Source: an uncultured Flavobacterium sp.
GTDB taxonomy: Bacteria > Bacteroidota > Bacteroidia > Flavobacteriales > Flavobacteriaceae
NCBI RefSeq assembly: GCF_943913405.1
Contig: NZ_CALTYA010000016.1
Location: forward strand, 1-64,000
Direction: 5' to 3'
Length of the DNA stretch: 64,000 bases
Positions 50,604 through 59,065 of the stretch are shown one piece after another; the first letter of the stretch is position 1; each line of letters opens with the position of its first letter. The notes beneath the pieces are model-generated. The model ran no database searches. It saw only the letters and a list, made by a program, of their open reading frames with translations, and had not been told where the DNA came from. Position numbers and translations under genes: made by a program.

Positions 50604-51608
50604 TTATAAAAATATCTTCGCCAGCATTTCCTTCATCAAATCCCCGCTTCCTAAACTGCTTGCGCCCACACCCTTGCTTTTCACATCAATATCACGCAAA
50701 GTCGCCACAATGGCGCTCACTTTCTTCATCGGATAATTCTTGATCGCCACATCATATTCCTTCACAAAAAAAGGATTGATTCCCAAAGCCGAAGCCACAT
50801 TCTTCGGATTCTTGTCCTTCAAGCCATGGTATTTCAAAAGCTGTATAAAGAACCCAAAAGTCTGCCCAACAGTCAAAACCAAAGGATTATCCTTCGGATT
50901 ATCTGCAAAATACTGAGCAATTTGGTACGCTTTCTTCTGGTTCTTCTCGCCAATCGCCTTGCGCAATTCAAAAACATTGAAATCTTTGCTGAAACCAATA
51001 TTTTCTTCAATAACTTCAGGCGTGATCGTTCCTCCTTTTGGTAAAATAATAGCTAATTTGTCTAATTCATTGGCAATCTTGCTCAAATCAGTACCTAAAA
51101 AATCAACCAGCATTGCCGAAGCCTTTGGTTCGATGTTTAATTTTTTTCCCGCAAGAACACGTTTCAGCCAGTCCCCGACTTGATTTTCATAAAGCTTCTT
51201 GCTTTCATAAACCAGTCCGTTTTTACCCAAAACTTTTGTTACTTTCTTTCTCTTGTCAAGCGTTTTATATTTATATGCAAAAATCAAAACCGTTGTCGGC
51301 ATTGGGTTTTCCGCATAGCTTTCTAATTTATCGATAGTTCTTGAAAGTTCCTGCGCTTCCCTCACAATCACAACCTGCCTTTCAGCCATCATCGGATAGC
51401 GTTTTGCCGTAGAAACAATATCGTCAATCGACACGTCGCGGCCATAAAGCACCGTCTGGTTAAAGCCTTTTTCTTCTTCCTGAAGAAGATTTGCCTCCAT
51501 ATATTCTGTCAATTTATCAATATAATAAGGCTCTTCCCCCATTAAAAAATAAATCGGCTTGATGTTTCCCGCCTTGATATCGTTGACAATTTTTACTACT
51601 TCGTCCAA
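50604..51608 (-). CDS. holA: DNA polymerase III subunit delta
   Basis: 334 residues; the frame begins at a TTG (51608) with no ATG between it and the upstream stop, and the opening DEVVKIVNDIKAGNIKPIYF fits known HolA starts. HolA is the delta subunit of the clamp loader that opens the sliding clamp. Seen: FLMGEEPYYIDKLTEY, the RYPMMAERQVVIVREAQEL strand, and a C-terminal helical domain with VGQTFGFFIQLLKYHGL. The N-terminal AAA+ domain lacks a working P-loop, as usual for delta. Divergent from the HsdR_N gene. Confidence 0.92.
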   Translation of the reverse strand: MDEVVKIVNDIKAGNIKPIYFLMGEEPYYIDKLTEYMEANLLQEEEKGFNQTVLYGRDVSIDDIVSTAKRYPMMAERQVVIVREAQELSRTIDKLESYAENPMPTTVLIFAYKYKTLDKRKKVTKVLGKNGLVYESKKLYENQVGDWLKRVLAGKKLNIEPKASAMLVDFLGTDLSKIANELDKLAIILPKGGTITPEVIEENIGFSKDFNVFELRKAIGEKNQKKAYQIAQYFADNPKDNPLVLTVGQTFGFFIQLLKYHGLKDKNPKNVASALGINPFFVKEYDVAIKNYPMKKVSAIVATLRDIDVKSKGVGASSLGSGDLMKEMLAKIFL

Positions 51609-51677
51609 AAGATTTTGTTTTAATTCTTGAAATTATTTCGAAATTTACGCAAGATTTAAACTTAGCGCCTTAGAAAC

Positions 51678-51709
51678 TTTGCAACTCTGCAACTTTGAAA
51701 CTACCTTTG
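51678..51709 (+). promoter_or_regulatory. Promoter of the HsdR_N gene, full consensus
   Basis: TTTG (51678-51681), 20 nt, TACCTTTG (51702-51709). The start codon at 51714 is only 4 nt after the -7 box, implying a leaderless or nearly leaderless transcript. Confidence 0.65.
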
Positions 51710-51713
51710 CCAC

Positions 51714-52160
51714 ATGCAACAGCTCAATTTCCCTGCGTATAAATTTCGATTCAAAAATAGCGAAAATAAAGTCGCTATCTTCGATGAAATACGCAAAAAA
51801 TTTATCATTCTTACGCCAGAAGAATGGGTGCGCCAAAACGTCGTACAATATCTTTTGCAGGAAAAAAAATACCCAAAGTCTTATATAAATGTAGAAAAGC
51901 TAATTAAACTTAATGGTTTAACTAAACGATATGATGTAGTTGTTTTTCAACCCAATGGAAAATTATTTCTTTTGATAGAATGCAAATCTACAGACATAAA
52001 AATCAGCCAAGACACGTTTGATCAGATCGCAAGATATAACATGGCCATGGAAGCTGAATATTTAATGGTAACAAACGGCTTAAATCATTATTTTTGCCAA
52101 ATGGATTACGTCGAAGAGAAATACAATTTCCTCCAAGAACTTCCTGATTTTACAATTTAA
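51714..52160 (+). CDS. Orphan HsdR N-terminal-like PD-(D/E)XK nuclease domain protein
   Basis: 148 residues, matching only the N-terminal endonuclease domain of type I restriction HsdR subunits, with no helicase part and no hsdM or hsdS nearby. The catalytic triad is intact: Asp74 in RYDVVVFQ, then Glu89 and Lys91 in LLIECKST; Glu50 lies in the preceding helix. It is divergent from holA, a neighbourhood I have met in Bacteroidota, which suggests a housekeeping DNA-repair or replication-linked nuclease rather than restriction. That role is inference. Confidence 0.88.
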   Translation: MQQLNFPAYKFRFKNSENKVAIFDEIRKKFIILTPEEWVRQNVVQYLLQEKKYPKSYINVEKLIKLNGLTKRYDVVVFQPNGKLFLLIECKSTDIKISQDTFDQIARYNMAMEAEYLMVTNGLNHYFCQMDYVEEKYNFLQELPDFTI

Positions 52161-52211
52161 CGGCAAGTAATTTCTAAGAAGTCTAACACTCAAAAAATCT
52201 AAGCAGTCAAA

Positions 52212-53207
52212 ATGAAGAAGATAGCAGTCGTAATTTTAAACTGGAATGGCCGAAAGCTGCTCGAAGAATTTCTTCCTTCCATAGTTAGATTTTCTACAGA
52301 AGCCACGATTTATGTTGCAGACAATGCTTCTTCAGATGATTCGGTTGCTTTTATAAAAAATACATATCCGACAGTAAAAATCATCCAGAATACTGATAAT
52401 TTCGGTTTTGCGAAAGGCTATAATCAAGCTTTGCGTTTTGTAGAAGAAGACTATTACGCTTTAGTCAATTCTGATATAGAAGTTACCGAAAACTGGCTTT
52501 CTCCAATAGTGGAATTGTTTGAAAATGAACCGAAAACTTCTATAATCCAGTCAAAAATTTTAGATTACAAAAACAAAGAAATGTTTGAATATGCTGGCGC
52601 TGCTGGAGGATTTATCGACAAATATGGCTTTCCGTTTTGCCGTGGCAGAATTTTCCAATCTATTGAAAAAGATTTGGGCCAATATGATGATATTTATGAT
52701 ATTTTCTGGGCCTCCGGAGCTTGTTTTTTTATCCGAAAGGAAGTTTATAGACAATTAAACGGCTTTGACGAAGATTTTTTTGCCCACCAAGAAGAAATTG
52801 ATTTGTGCTGGAGAGCTTTCAACCAAAATTATAAAGTGAAATATTGTGGATTTTCTACAGTTTACCACGTTGGCGGTGCGACTTTAAACGAATCAAATCC
52901 GCATAAGACTTTTCTCAATTTTAGAAACTCTTTATGGATGATGACGAAGAATCTTCCGAAGAAAAAACTGTTCCCAATTCTCTTTTCAAGGCTTACTTTA
53001 GACGGCTGGGCTGGAATTCACTTTCTTTTTCAAGGAAAGCCCAAACATCTTTGGTCAATTTTAAAGTCACATTTTTATTTTTATTTATTTTTATTTAAGA
53101 ACCTAAACAAAAGGAAGTCAAATAAATACGATAAATATTACAAAATTAACAGTATAGTTTATTACCATTTCTGGAAAAAGGGCAAGGTATTTGAAAACAA
53201 ATTTTAA
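52212..53207 (+). CDS. Family 2 glycosyltransferase
   Basis: 331 residues with GT-A fold features. The nucleotide-binding start is AVVILNWNGRKLLEEFL, with YVADNASSDDSV, then FAKGYNQALRF, the metal-binding acidic motif in LVNSDIEV, and the acceptor loop GFDEDFFAHQEEIDLCWR with the ED(Q/E) region. The C-terminal third (NFRNSLWMMTKNLPKKK, then LFPILFSRLTLDGWAGI) has hydrophobic stretches that suggest membrane association. This is the rhamnosyl/galactofuranosyl-type inverting family (WfgS/WsaE-like); sugar and acceptor are unknown. No other polysaccharide genes lie nearby. Confidence 0.9.
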   Translation: MKKIAVVILNWNGRKLLEEFLPSIVRFSTEATIYVADNASSDDSVAFIKNTYPTVKIIQNTDNFGFAKGYNQALRFVEEDYYALVNSDIEVTENWLSPIVELFENEPKTSIIQSKILDYKNKEMFEYAGAAGGFIDKYGFPFCRGRIFQSIEKDLGQYDDIYDIFWASGACFFIRKEVYRQLNGFDEDFFAHQEEIDLCWRAFNQNYKVKYCGFSTVYHVGGATLNESNPHKTFLNFRNSLWMMTKNLPKKKLFPILFSRLTLDGWAGIHFLFQGKPKHLWSILKSHFYFYLFLFKNLNKRKSNKYDKYYKINSIVYYHFWKKGKVFENKF

Positions 53208-53251
53208 CAATAGTTTATATTTGATTACGTTATAAACTTTTTATTAATCCT

Positions 53252-53259
53252 TAAATTTG
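53252..53259 (+). promoter_or_regulatory. -7 box of the OmpA gene
   Basis: TAAATTTG matches TAnnTTTG, 24 nt before the start codon. Confidence 0.4.
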
Positions 53260-53283
53260 TTAAAATCTTAAAATTCACAACCT

Positions 53284-54120
53284 ATGAAAAAAGTAATTTT
53301 TATACTTTCGATCGCAGCCCTTACACTTACTTCGTGTGGCTCTAAGAAGAAAATTGCAGAACTTGAAGCAAAAAACAAAGAGACGCAAGATCTTTTGAAT
53401 ACTGCAACAGTTAAGCTTAATACTTGTCTTACTGAAAGAGAAGCGCTAGCAAATCAGCTTGATTTCTTGAAAAAGAACAATTCTGATTTGATCAACAATA
53501 TGGGAAATCTTACCACGCTTTCCTCAAAAGGTGCTGAAAATCTAGAAAAATCTCTTGAAAGCTTGAAAGAGAAAGATTTAAAAATTACAAGATTGCAAGA
53601 TGCCTTGACGAAAAAAGATTCTGTGACTTTGGCAATCGTTACAAGTTTGAAAAGCTCAGTTGGAATCAGCGATCCAGACATCCAAATCAACGTGGAAAAA
53701 GGAGTTGTTTTTATCTCAATTGCTGATAAATTGCTTTTCAAAAGCGGTAGCTACGTAGTAAGCGATAAAGCGAAAGAAGTTTTGGCTAAAGTAGCTAAAG
53801 TAGTAAATTCTAAACCAGATTTCGAATGTATGGTTGAAGGTCACACAGATAATGTTCCTTACAAATCAAACGGAATTTTGCTTGACAACTGGGATTTGAG
53901 TGTGAAACGTTCTACTTCAATCATCAGAGTATTGCAAGAATTAAACGTGAATCCAAAACAATTGATCGCAGCGGGTAGAGCAGATTATATTCCATTAGTA
54001 GATAATAATTCAGCTGAAAACAGAGCAATAAACAGAAGAACAAGAATTGTTGTACTTCCAAAAATTGATCAGTTCTATGATATGATTGAAAAAGAAATGA
54101 AAAGCTTGTCTAAAAAATAG
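53284..54120 (+). CDS. OmpA family peptidoglycan-binding lipoprotein
   Basis: 278 residues. Lipobox LTLTSCGSK with acylated Cys18. Residues 20-110 are a coiled coil (AELEAKNKETQDLLNTATVK). The C-terminal OmpA-like domain (about 140-262) shows LLFKSGSYVVSDKAKEVLAK, VEGHTDNVPYKS, DLSVKRSTSIIRVLQE and NRAINRRTRIVV, with the Asp and Arg residues that grip diaminopimelate. It tethers the membrane to peptidoglycan. Monocistronic with a strong terminator. Confidence 0.94.
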   Translation: MKKVIFILSIAALTLTSCGSKKKIAELEAKNKETQDLLNTATVKLNTCLTEREALANQLDFLKKNNSDLINNMGNLTTLSSKGAENLEKSLESLKEKDLKITRLQDALTKKDSVTLAIVTSLKSSVGISDPDIQINVEKGVVFISIADKLLFKSGSYVVSDKAKEVLAKVAKVVNSKPDFECMVEGHTDNVPYKSNGILLDNWDLSVKRSTSIIRVLQELNVNPKQLIAAGRADYIPLVDNNSAENRAINRRTRIVVLPKIDQFYDMIEKEMKSLSKK

Positions 54121-54137
54121 TCAGACTTTTATAAAAC

Positions 54138-54171
54138 AAAAAAGCATCCGTTTTAGCGGATGCTTTTTTTT
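54138..54171. terminator. Bidirectional terminator
   Basis: AAAAAAGCATCCG and CGGATGCTTTTTT, 13-bp stem with 6-nt loop between convergent genes. Confidence 0.93.
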
Positions 54172-54182
54172 ATGCTTAATAT

Positions 54183-54806
54183 TTAGTTTAAAATATCAAT
54201 ACTTCCTTTTCCTTCCCTTACCACGACTGGTTCTCCTTCTGATAAATCAATAATTGTTGAAGCTTGATTGTCTCCATAACCGCCATCAATTACCACATCG
54301 ACTAAGTTTTGCCACTTCTCAAAAATCAATTCAGGATCGGTTGTGTATTCAATCACGTCATCCTCATCGTGAATCGAAGTTGAAACAATCGGATTTCCAA
54401 GTTGCCTAACAATTTCTAAGGCAATTGAATTATCTGGAACACGAATTCCTACTGTAGTTTTCTTCTTGAATTCCTTCGGAAGGTTATTGTTTCCTGGCAA
54501 AATAAAAGTATAAGGTCCTGGCAAAGCTTTTTTCAATAACTTAAATGTTGAAGTATCGATTTGCTTTACGTAGTCAGAAATATTGCTCAAATCATGACAT
54601 ACGAAAGAGAAATTTGCTTTATCTAATTTGATTCCCTTGATTTTTGCAATGCGTTCCAGCGCTTTTGTATTCGTAATATCGCAACCTAAGCCATAAACGG
54701 TGTCTGTTGGATAAATCACCAAACCGCCATCCTTTAAAACCTTAACCACTTTCGCTATTTCTTTTTCGTTCGGATTCTGCGGATATATTTTAATAAACTG
54801 TGCCAT
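54183..54806 (-). CDS. L-threonylcarbamoyladenylate synthase (Sua5/YciO/YrdC)
   Basis: 207 residues. The YrdC domain is complete: YPTDTVYGLGCDITNTKALERIAKIKG, the FSFVCHDLSNIS strand, LPGPYTFIL, TTVGIRVPDNSIALEIV, IVSTSIHDEDD and the acidic end IDGGYGDNQASTIIDLSEG. TsaC-type enzymes make threonylcarbamoyl-AMP for the t6A37 tRNA modification. The short form without a Sua5 C-terminal domain may be either YrdC or the less understood YciO. Same strand as the UvrD-like helicase upstream (51 bp). Confidence 0.88.
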   Translation of the reverse strand: MAQFIKIYPQNPNEKEIAKVVKVLKDGGLVIYPTDTVYGLGCDITNTKALERIAKIKGIKLDKANFSFVCHDLSNISDYVKQIDTSTFKLLKKALPGPYTFILPGNNNLPKEFKKKTTVGIRVPDNSIALEIVRQLGNPIVSTSIHDEDDVIEYTTDPELIFEKWQNLVDVVIDGGYGDNQASTIIDLSEGEPVVVREGKGSIDILN

Positions 54807-54857
54807 AAATTTTTAGTTGTATTTTACTAAAGTTACAACTTTTTACTGAAAAATCAA

Positions 54858-57191
54858 TTATGATAAAATGTCTAACCTAGCAAAGCGGAGCAATAGCTTT
54901 TTAATACCGCCCACTTCAAATTTAATTTCTGCTTTTTTGTCAGCTCCTACTCCTTCAATATTCAAAACTTCGCCTTTCCCAAAACGTTCGTGCATCACGA
55001 TATTCCCAGCATTTAATTTGCTGTCTGGAAGATTTGAAGAACTCACAGAAGGTCCGTTTGAAGAAACTGGTTTCAATCTTCGAACACTTGTATTTGACTC
55101 AGAATCTTCGCCATATTTCTTTGGAGGAGTTCCGGCTTGTGGTTTGTTTAGCCTCAATTTTGACTTGTCAATATCGCCAAAAACGTCAATATCAATCATT
55201 GGTTTGTAGCGATAATTACCTTCATTAGGGGTCAGATATTCTAAATATTCTCCTGTAATTTCATCAATAAAACGTGACGGTTCTGAATCTGTCAGTTTTC
55301 CCCAGCGGTAACGAGATTGGGCATAAGTTAAGTAAGCCTGATGTTCAGCTCTTGTCAAAGCCACATAAAACAGACGTCTTTCTTCTTCCAATTCGCTTCT
55401 CGTGCTCATACTCATCGCACTCGGAAACAAATCTTCCTCCATTCCCACGACAAAAACATAAGGAAATTCAAGACCTTTTGCCAAGTGAATTGTCATCAAA
55501 GCCACACGGTCGTCATCGCCTGTATCTTTATCTAAATCGGTTGCCAAAGCCACGTCTTCCATAAATTCAGAAAGCGCGCCTCTTGCACCGTCAATTTCTC
55601 GCTGACCTTCGATAAAATCTTTTATACCGTTTAATAATTCTTCAATATTTTCAAGCTTTGCAATTCCTTCCGGAGTTCCATCTTTCTTCATTTCTTGAAT
55701 CAAGCCGGTTTTTTTGGTCACGTGTTCTGACAAATAAAACGCATCTTGATTTTGGTCAATTACTTGAAAACTTTTGATCATCGTCACAAAATCTGAGATT
55801 CTGCCACGAGTTCCGGCATTTAACTTCAAGTCGATTTTATCAATATGTTCCATCACTTCAAAAATCGAGCGCTTGTAATGATTCGCCGCAATGGTCAGTT
55901 TTTCAACCGTAGTATCGCCAATTCCCCTTGCCGGATAATTGATCACGCGAATCAGAGCTTCTTCATCTTTTGGATTGACAACCAATCGCAAATAGGCCAA
56001 AACGTCCTTGATTTCTTTTCTTTGGTAGAAAGACAAACCGCCATAAATTCTGTATGGAATGTCGCGTTTACGCAAAGCGTCTTCCATCGCACGAGATTGC
56101 GCGTTGGTTCTATAAAGGATAGCAAAATTTCCGTTCATCATTTGAAGCTGCATCTTTTTTTCAAAGATTTCGCTGGCTACAAAACGTCCTTCTTCTCCAT
56201 CAGTCAAACTTCGGTGAACTTTAATTTTTGGCCCGTCGTCATTTGCCGTCCAAACAATCTTGTCTAATTTGGTTTTATTTTTATCAATAATGGAGTTCGC
56301 CGCTTCCACGATATTTTTGGAAGAACGGTAATTTTGTTCCAATCTATAGGTCTGAACTCCAGCGTAATCTTTCTGGAAATTCAAGATATTGTTGATATTC
56401 GCACCACGGAAAGCATAAATACTCTGCGCATCATCGCCAACCACGCAAATATTTTGGAATTTATCAGATAAAGCTCTAACAATCAAATACTGTGAGTGGT
56501 TTGTATCTTGGTACTCATCAACCAAAATATACCTGAAACGATTTTGGTATTTTGCCAAGACATCTGGAAAAAGATTCAATAATTCGTTGGTTTTCAACAG
56601 CAAATCATCAAAATCCATGGCTCCGGCTTTGAAACATCTTTCTACATAAGCTTGATAGATTTCTCCCAATCGAGGTTTTTTTGACATCGCATCTTGTTCC
56701 TGCAATTCCGGATTGTTAAAATAAGCTTTAACTGTAATCAGGCTATTTTTATAGGAAGAAATTCTACCTAAAATCTGCTTTGGCTTATAAACATCTCTGT
56801 CCAATTGCATTTCTTTGATAATGGAACTGATCAATCGCACAGAATCTTGCGAATCATAAATAGAAAAATTCGAAGGATATCCTAATTTATCAGCCTCAGA
56901 ACGTAGAATTCTTGCAAAAACCGAGTGAAAAGTTCCCATCCAGAGGTTTTTGGCTTCGGAAGTTCCGACGATGTCAGAAATACGCTTTTTCATCTCACGA
57001 GCGGCTTTATTCGTGAAAGTCAGCGACAAGATGTTGAACGCGTCAACACCTTGGCTCATCAAGTAAGCGATTCTGATGGTCAGTACTCTTGTTTTTCCAG
57101 AACCTGCTCCTGCGATGATAATCATCGGGCCGTCTTTTTGAAGAACTGGCGCCTGCTGGGCATCGTTTAACTGGCTAATATATTGCTGCAT
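54858..57191 (-). CDS. UvrD/PcrA-type DNA helicase
   Basis: 777 residues from ATG 57191; a -7 box (57213-57220, minus) right upstream supports this start rather than 57215. SF1A motifs: LNDAQQAPV (Q motif), AGAGSGKTRVLTIRI (Walker A), LSLTFTNKAAREMKKRI, ILVDEYQDTN (Walker B), VVGDDAQSIYAFRGA, LEQNYRSSKNIVEA, VALMTIHLAKGLEFPYVFVVG, and FYVALTRAEHQAYL. The C-terminus ends in a PcrA-like Tudor region (HERFGKGEVLNIEGVGADKK). It translocates 3' to 5' on single-stranded DNA in excision repair and replication-restart. Confidence 0.94.
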   Translation of the reverse strand: MQQYISQLNDAQQAPVLQKDGPMIIIAGAGSGKTRVLTIRIAYLMSQGVDAFNILSLTFTNKAAREMKKRISDIVGTSEAKNLWMGTFHSVFARILRSEADKLGYPSNFSIYDSQDSVRLISSIIKEMQLDRDVYKPKQILGRISSYKNSLITVKAYFNNPELQEQDAMSKKPRLGEIYQAYVERCFKAGAMDFDDLLLKTNELLNLFPDVLAKYQNRFRYILVDEYQDTNHSQYLIVRALSDKFQNICVVGDDAQSIYAFRGANINNILNFQKDYAGVQTYRLEQNYRSSKNIVEAANSIIDKNKTKLDKIVWTANDDGPKIKVHRSLTDGEEGRFVASEIFEKKMQLQMMNGNFAILYRTNAQSRAMEDALRKRDIPYRIYGGLSFYQRKEIKDVLAYLRLVVNPKDEEALIRVINYPARGIGDTTVEKLTIAANHYKRSIFEVMEHIDKIDLKLNAGTRGRISDFVTMIKSFQVIDQNQDAFYLSEHVTKKTGLIQEMKKDGTPEGIAKLENIEELLNGIKDFIEGQREIDGARGALSEFMEDVALATDLDKDTGDDDRVALMTIHLAKGLEFPYVFVVGMEEDLFPSAMSMSTRSELEEERRLFYVALTRAEHQAYLTYAQSRYRWGKLTDSEPSRFIDEITGEYLEYLTPNEGNYRYKPMIDIDVFGDIDKSKLRLNKPQAGTPPKKYGEDSESNTSVRRLKPVSSNGPSVSSSNLPDSKLNAGNIVMHERFGKGEVLNIEGVGADKKAEIKFEVGGIKKLLLRFARLDILS

Positions 57192-57212
57192 TTCTTTTTC
57201 TTTTTTCAGTTG

Positions 57213-57220
57213 CAAAAATA
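57213..57220 (-). promoter_or_regulatory. -7 box of the UvrD-like helicase gene
   Basis: TATTTTTG on the minus strand, 22 nt before the ATG at 57191. Confidence 0.45.
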
Positions 57221-57376
57221 AGACAATTAGATGATTGGATAATTAGATAATCAGCGAAATTTTGGAATGCAGATTTTTATAGATTTCTATATTTTTTTTA
57301 GCTTTAATATGTTCAGACAAACTACTTCGGCAAAGATTGGTCCAGAAGTCAACAAAAATACCTAGAGTTTCTTAAA

Positions 57377-57485
57377 TAGCCCCGATGATGCCATTGTCTG
57401 AGCTCTTGTGCATGCCTTAAAAGCAGGCACAAAGCGAGTGGCTTCAGCGGGAAAATGGCTGGCAAAAATTCTTGTTGTTTCGCTT
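57377..57485 (+). ncRNA. Structured RNA-like element, copy 2 (Flavo-1-like)
   Basis: Plus strand. TAGCCCCGATG, TCTGAGCTCTT, hairpin, AAAGCGAGT, TTCAGCGGGAAAATGGC and a 3' TTCGCTT (57479-57485) line up with copy 1. The hairpin here is TTGTGC/GCACAA with an inner TGC/GCA, so sequence differs but pairing is kept. Extra pairing GCCATT with AATGGC (57390-57395 and 57454-57459) is available in this copy. The element fills the otherwise gene-free stretch between the helicase and the 57549 gene. Confidence 0.7.
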
Positions 57486-57495
57486 AAAATAAAAA

Positions 57496-57525
57496 ATTGG
57501 AATTTGAATCTATTGTTTATTTTTG
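57496..57525 (+). promoter_or_regulatory. Candidate promoter of the 57549 gene
   Basis: ATTG (57496-57499), 18 nt, TATTTTTG (57518-57525), an exact -7 box, 23 nt before the start codon and just after the RNA-like element. Confidence 0.5.
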
Positions 57526-57548
57526 TGTTCTTAAAAATTGGAAAAACT

Positions 57549-58070
57549 ATGGAAACTACGAAAATAATTGAACTTTTAAGCTATACGCTTCCGGCTTTGA
57601 TCACTGGCGGTGTTGCTTATTATTTTTTCAGCCTGCATACTAAAAATGAGGAAGGAAGACGCCGTTATTTAATTCAAAAAGAAGCGCAAAAAAGTGCTTT
57701 GCCTTTGCGTTTGCAGGCTTATGAAAGAATGGCTTTGTTTTTAGAAAGGATAAATCCGGCGAATCTTTTGATTCGAATTTCTCCGAATTCAAGCGATAAG
57801 ATTGATTATCAAAACTTGGTTATTGCGCACATCGAGCAAGAATATGAGCATAATTTGACGCAGCAGATTTATATTTCAGATGAATGCTGGACGGTTATTA
57901 CGACAGCAAAAAATACGACGATTCAAATGATTCGAAAGACAGCTTTAAGCACTGAAATTGAAAATGCAAATAAGTTGCGCGAAGCAGTTTTGAATGAACT
58001 TTTAGAGAAGCAATCGCCGAGCAATAACGCTTTGGCGTATGTCAAGAACGAAGTTGGAGAACTTTGGTAA
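57549..58070 (+). CDS. Membrane-anchored protein of unknown function
   Basis: 173 residues from ATG 57549; the open frame from 57408 runs through the RNA-like element and the promoter and is not coding. A single N-terminal transmembrane segment (about 7-26, LLSYTLPALITGGVAYYFF) is followed by a cytosolic helical domain (EAQKSALPLRLQAYERMALF, ANKLREAVLNELLEK). I know similar proteins in flavobacteria only as uncharacterised. Monocistronic with a strong terminator. Confidence 0.8.
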   Translation: METTKIIELLSYTLPALITGGVAYYFFSLHTKNEEGRRRYLIQKEAQKSALPLRLQAYERMALFLERINPANLLIRISPNSSDKIDYQNLVIAHIEQEYEHNLTQQIYISDECWTVITTAKNTTIQMIRKTALSTEIENANKLREAVLNELLEKQSPSNNALAYVKNEVGELW

Positions 58071-58075
58071 ATAAA

Positions 58076-58108
58076 TAAAAAGCCTTCCAAATTCGGAAGG
58101 CTTTTTTT
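58076..58108. terminator. Bidirectional terminator
   Basis: AAAAAGCCTTCC and GGAAGGCTTTTT over a 6-nt loop, between convergent genes. Confidence 0.92.
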
Positions 58109-59003
58109 ATATCTGGCTCATGCTTTCACTTTTATTTTTAGCATATTCATAGCCTTGTTTCCACCAATCAAGCATTATTTTTTTATTAAAAACTAATGGA
58201 TTGTCAGTAAGTTTTGTAGGCGTGTAATAAAAATTCAGCTTTACATTATTACTTGCTGCGGCTAATCTTCCGATGATAATATCTTTCTTTTCTACTTGGT
58301 CAATAATGGTTCCGAATAAGTCGATTGTTAGTGAAAACGGGTTCTTTCCAACTATTTTTTCACCTACATTATGCTCCGTTTCTAAAACAATTACGTCAAT
58401 TTCTGTAGCGCCTCGATCAATGGCTTCGTGAATCGGAACTACGTTTGAAATCCCGCCGTCAGCATATTCAAATCCGTCTTTTTTGACCAGACTCATGAAC
58501 GGAATATAATTGCAGGAAATCCAAATCCAGTCGCAAAAATCTTCATAACAGCACTCTAAAATTGATTTATATTCGACACAATTTTTAGTAATATTTGTCA
58601 CCGTTACAATAATATCTTTAGATGATTTTTGAAGCTCAAGAAATTCTTCTTTAGAGAAATTATCAGTTATGTATTTTTTCAAACTCTTGCTTTCGCCAAA
58701 AGTCCGCTTGCCTTTAATGAACTGTTTTACCACATTAAAGTGATTGACAGTTATGATTTCCTGATTTTCTTTATGCTTGATTATAAACGGATTGACACTG
58801 AAAATTTTGTCCATGTCAACATTTGTGTAGAGCTCAAAAATCTTGTTTCCTTTGTCTAAGGCAAGATGTGGAATGAGCAAGCTTCCTGTGGACGAACCTA
58901 AATATAATTGGTATTTTATATTTTTTTCTTTGATCAAATATTGGGCAACACCGCCAGCAAAAGCACCCTTGCTTCCACCGCCTGAAATGACTAGTGCACG
59001 CAT
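58107..59003 (-). CDS. Patatin-like phospholipase
   Basis: 298 residues. Patatin elements: the oxyanion loop ALVISGGGSKGAFAGGV at the N-terminus, the nucleophile elbow YLGSSTGSLL with Ser38 (GxSxG), and the catalytic Asp in YADGGISNVVP. No signal peptide, so likely cytosolic. Such serine lipid acyl hydrolases use a Ser-Asp dyad. The C-terminal part (IVGKNPFSLTIDLFGTIID) is typical of bacterial members. It follows the M1 aminopeptidase gene by 62 bp on the same strand. Confidence 0.92.
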   Translation of the reverse strand: MRALVISGGGSKGAFAGGVAQYLIKEKNIKYQLYLGSSTGSLLIPHLALDKGNKIFELYTNVDMDKIFSVNPFIIKHKENQEIITVNHFNVVKQFIKGKRTFGESKSLKKYITDNFSKEEFLELQKSSKDIIVTVTNITKNCVEYKSILECCYEDFCDWIWISCNYIPFMSLVKKDGFEYADGGISNVVPIHEAIDRGATEIDVIVLETEHNVGEKIVGKNPFSLTIDLFGTIIDQVEKKDIIIGRLAAASNNVKLNFYYTPTKLTDNPLVFNKKIMLDWWKQGYEYAKNKSESMSQI

Positions 59004-59065
59004 AATTTTTTAGTAATTTGGTTAAAAATAAGCTGTATTTTTTAAATATAATTATTTTTAACAGT

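Noticed and set aside
57408..57548. N-terminal extension of the 57549 gene by 47 residues
   Set aside because: It runs through the RNA-like element and across an exact -7 promoter box.
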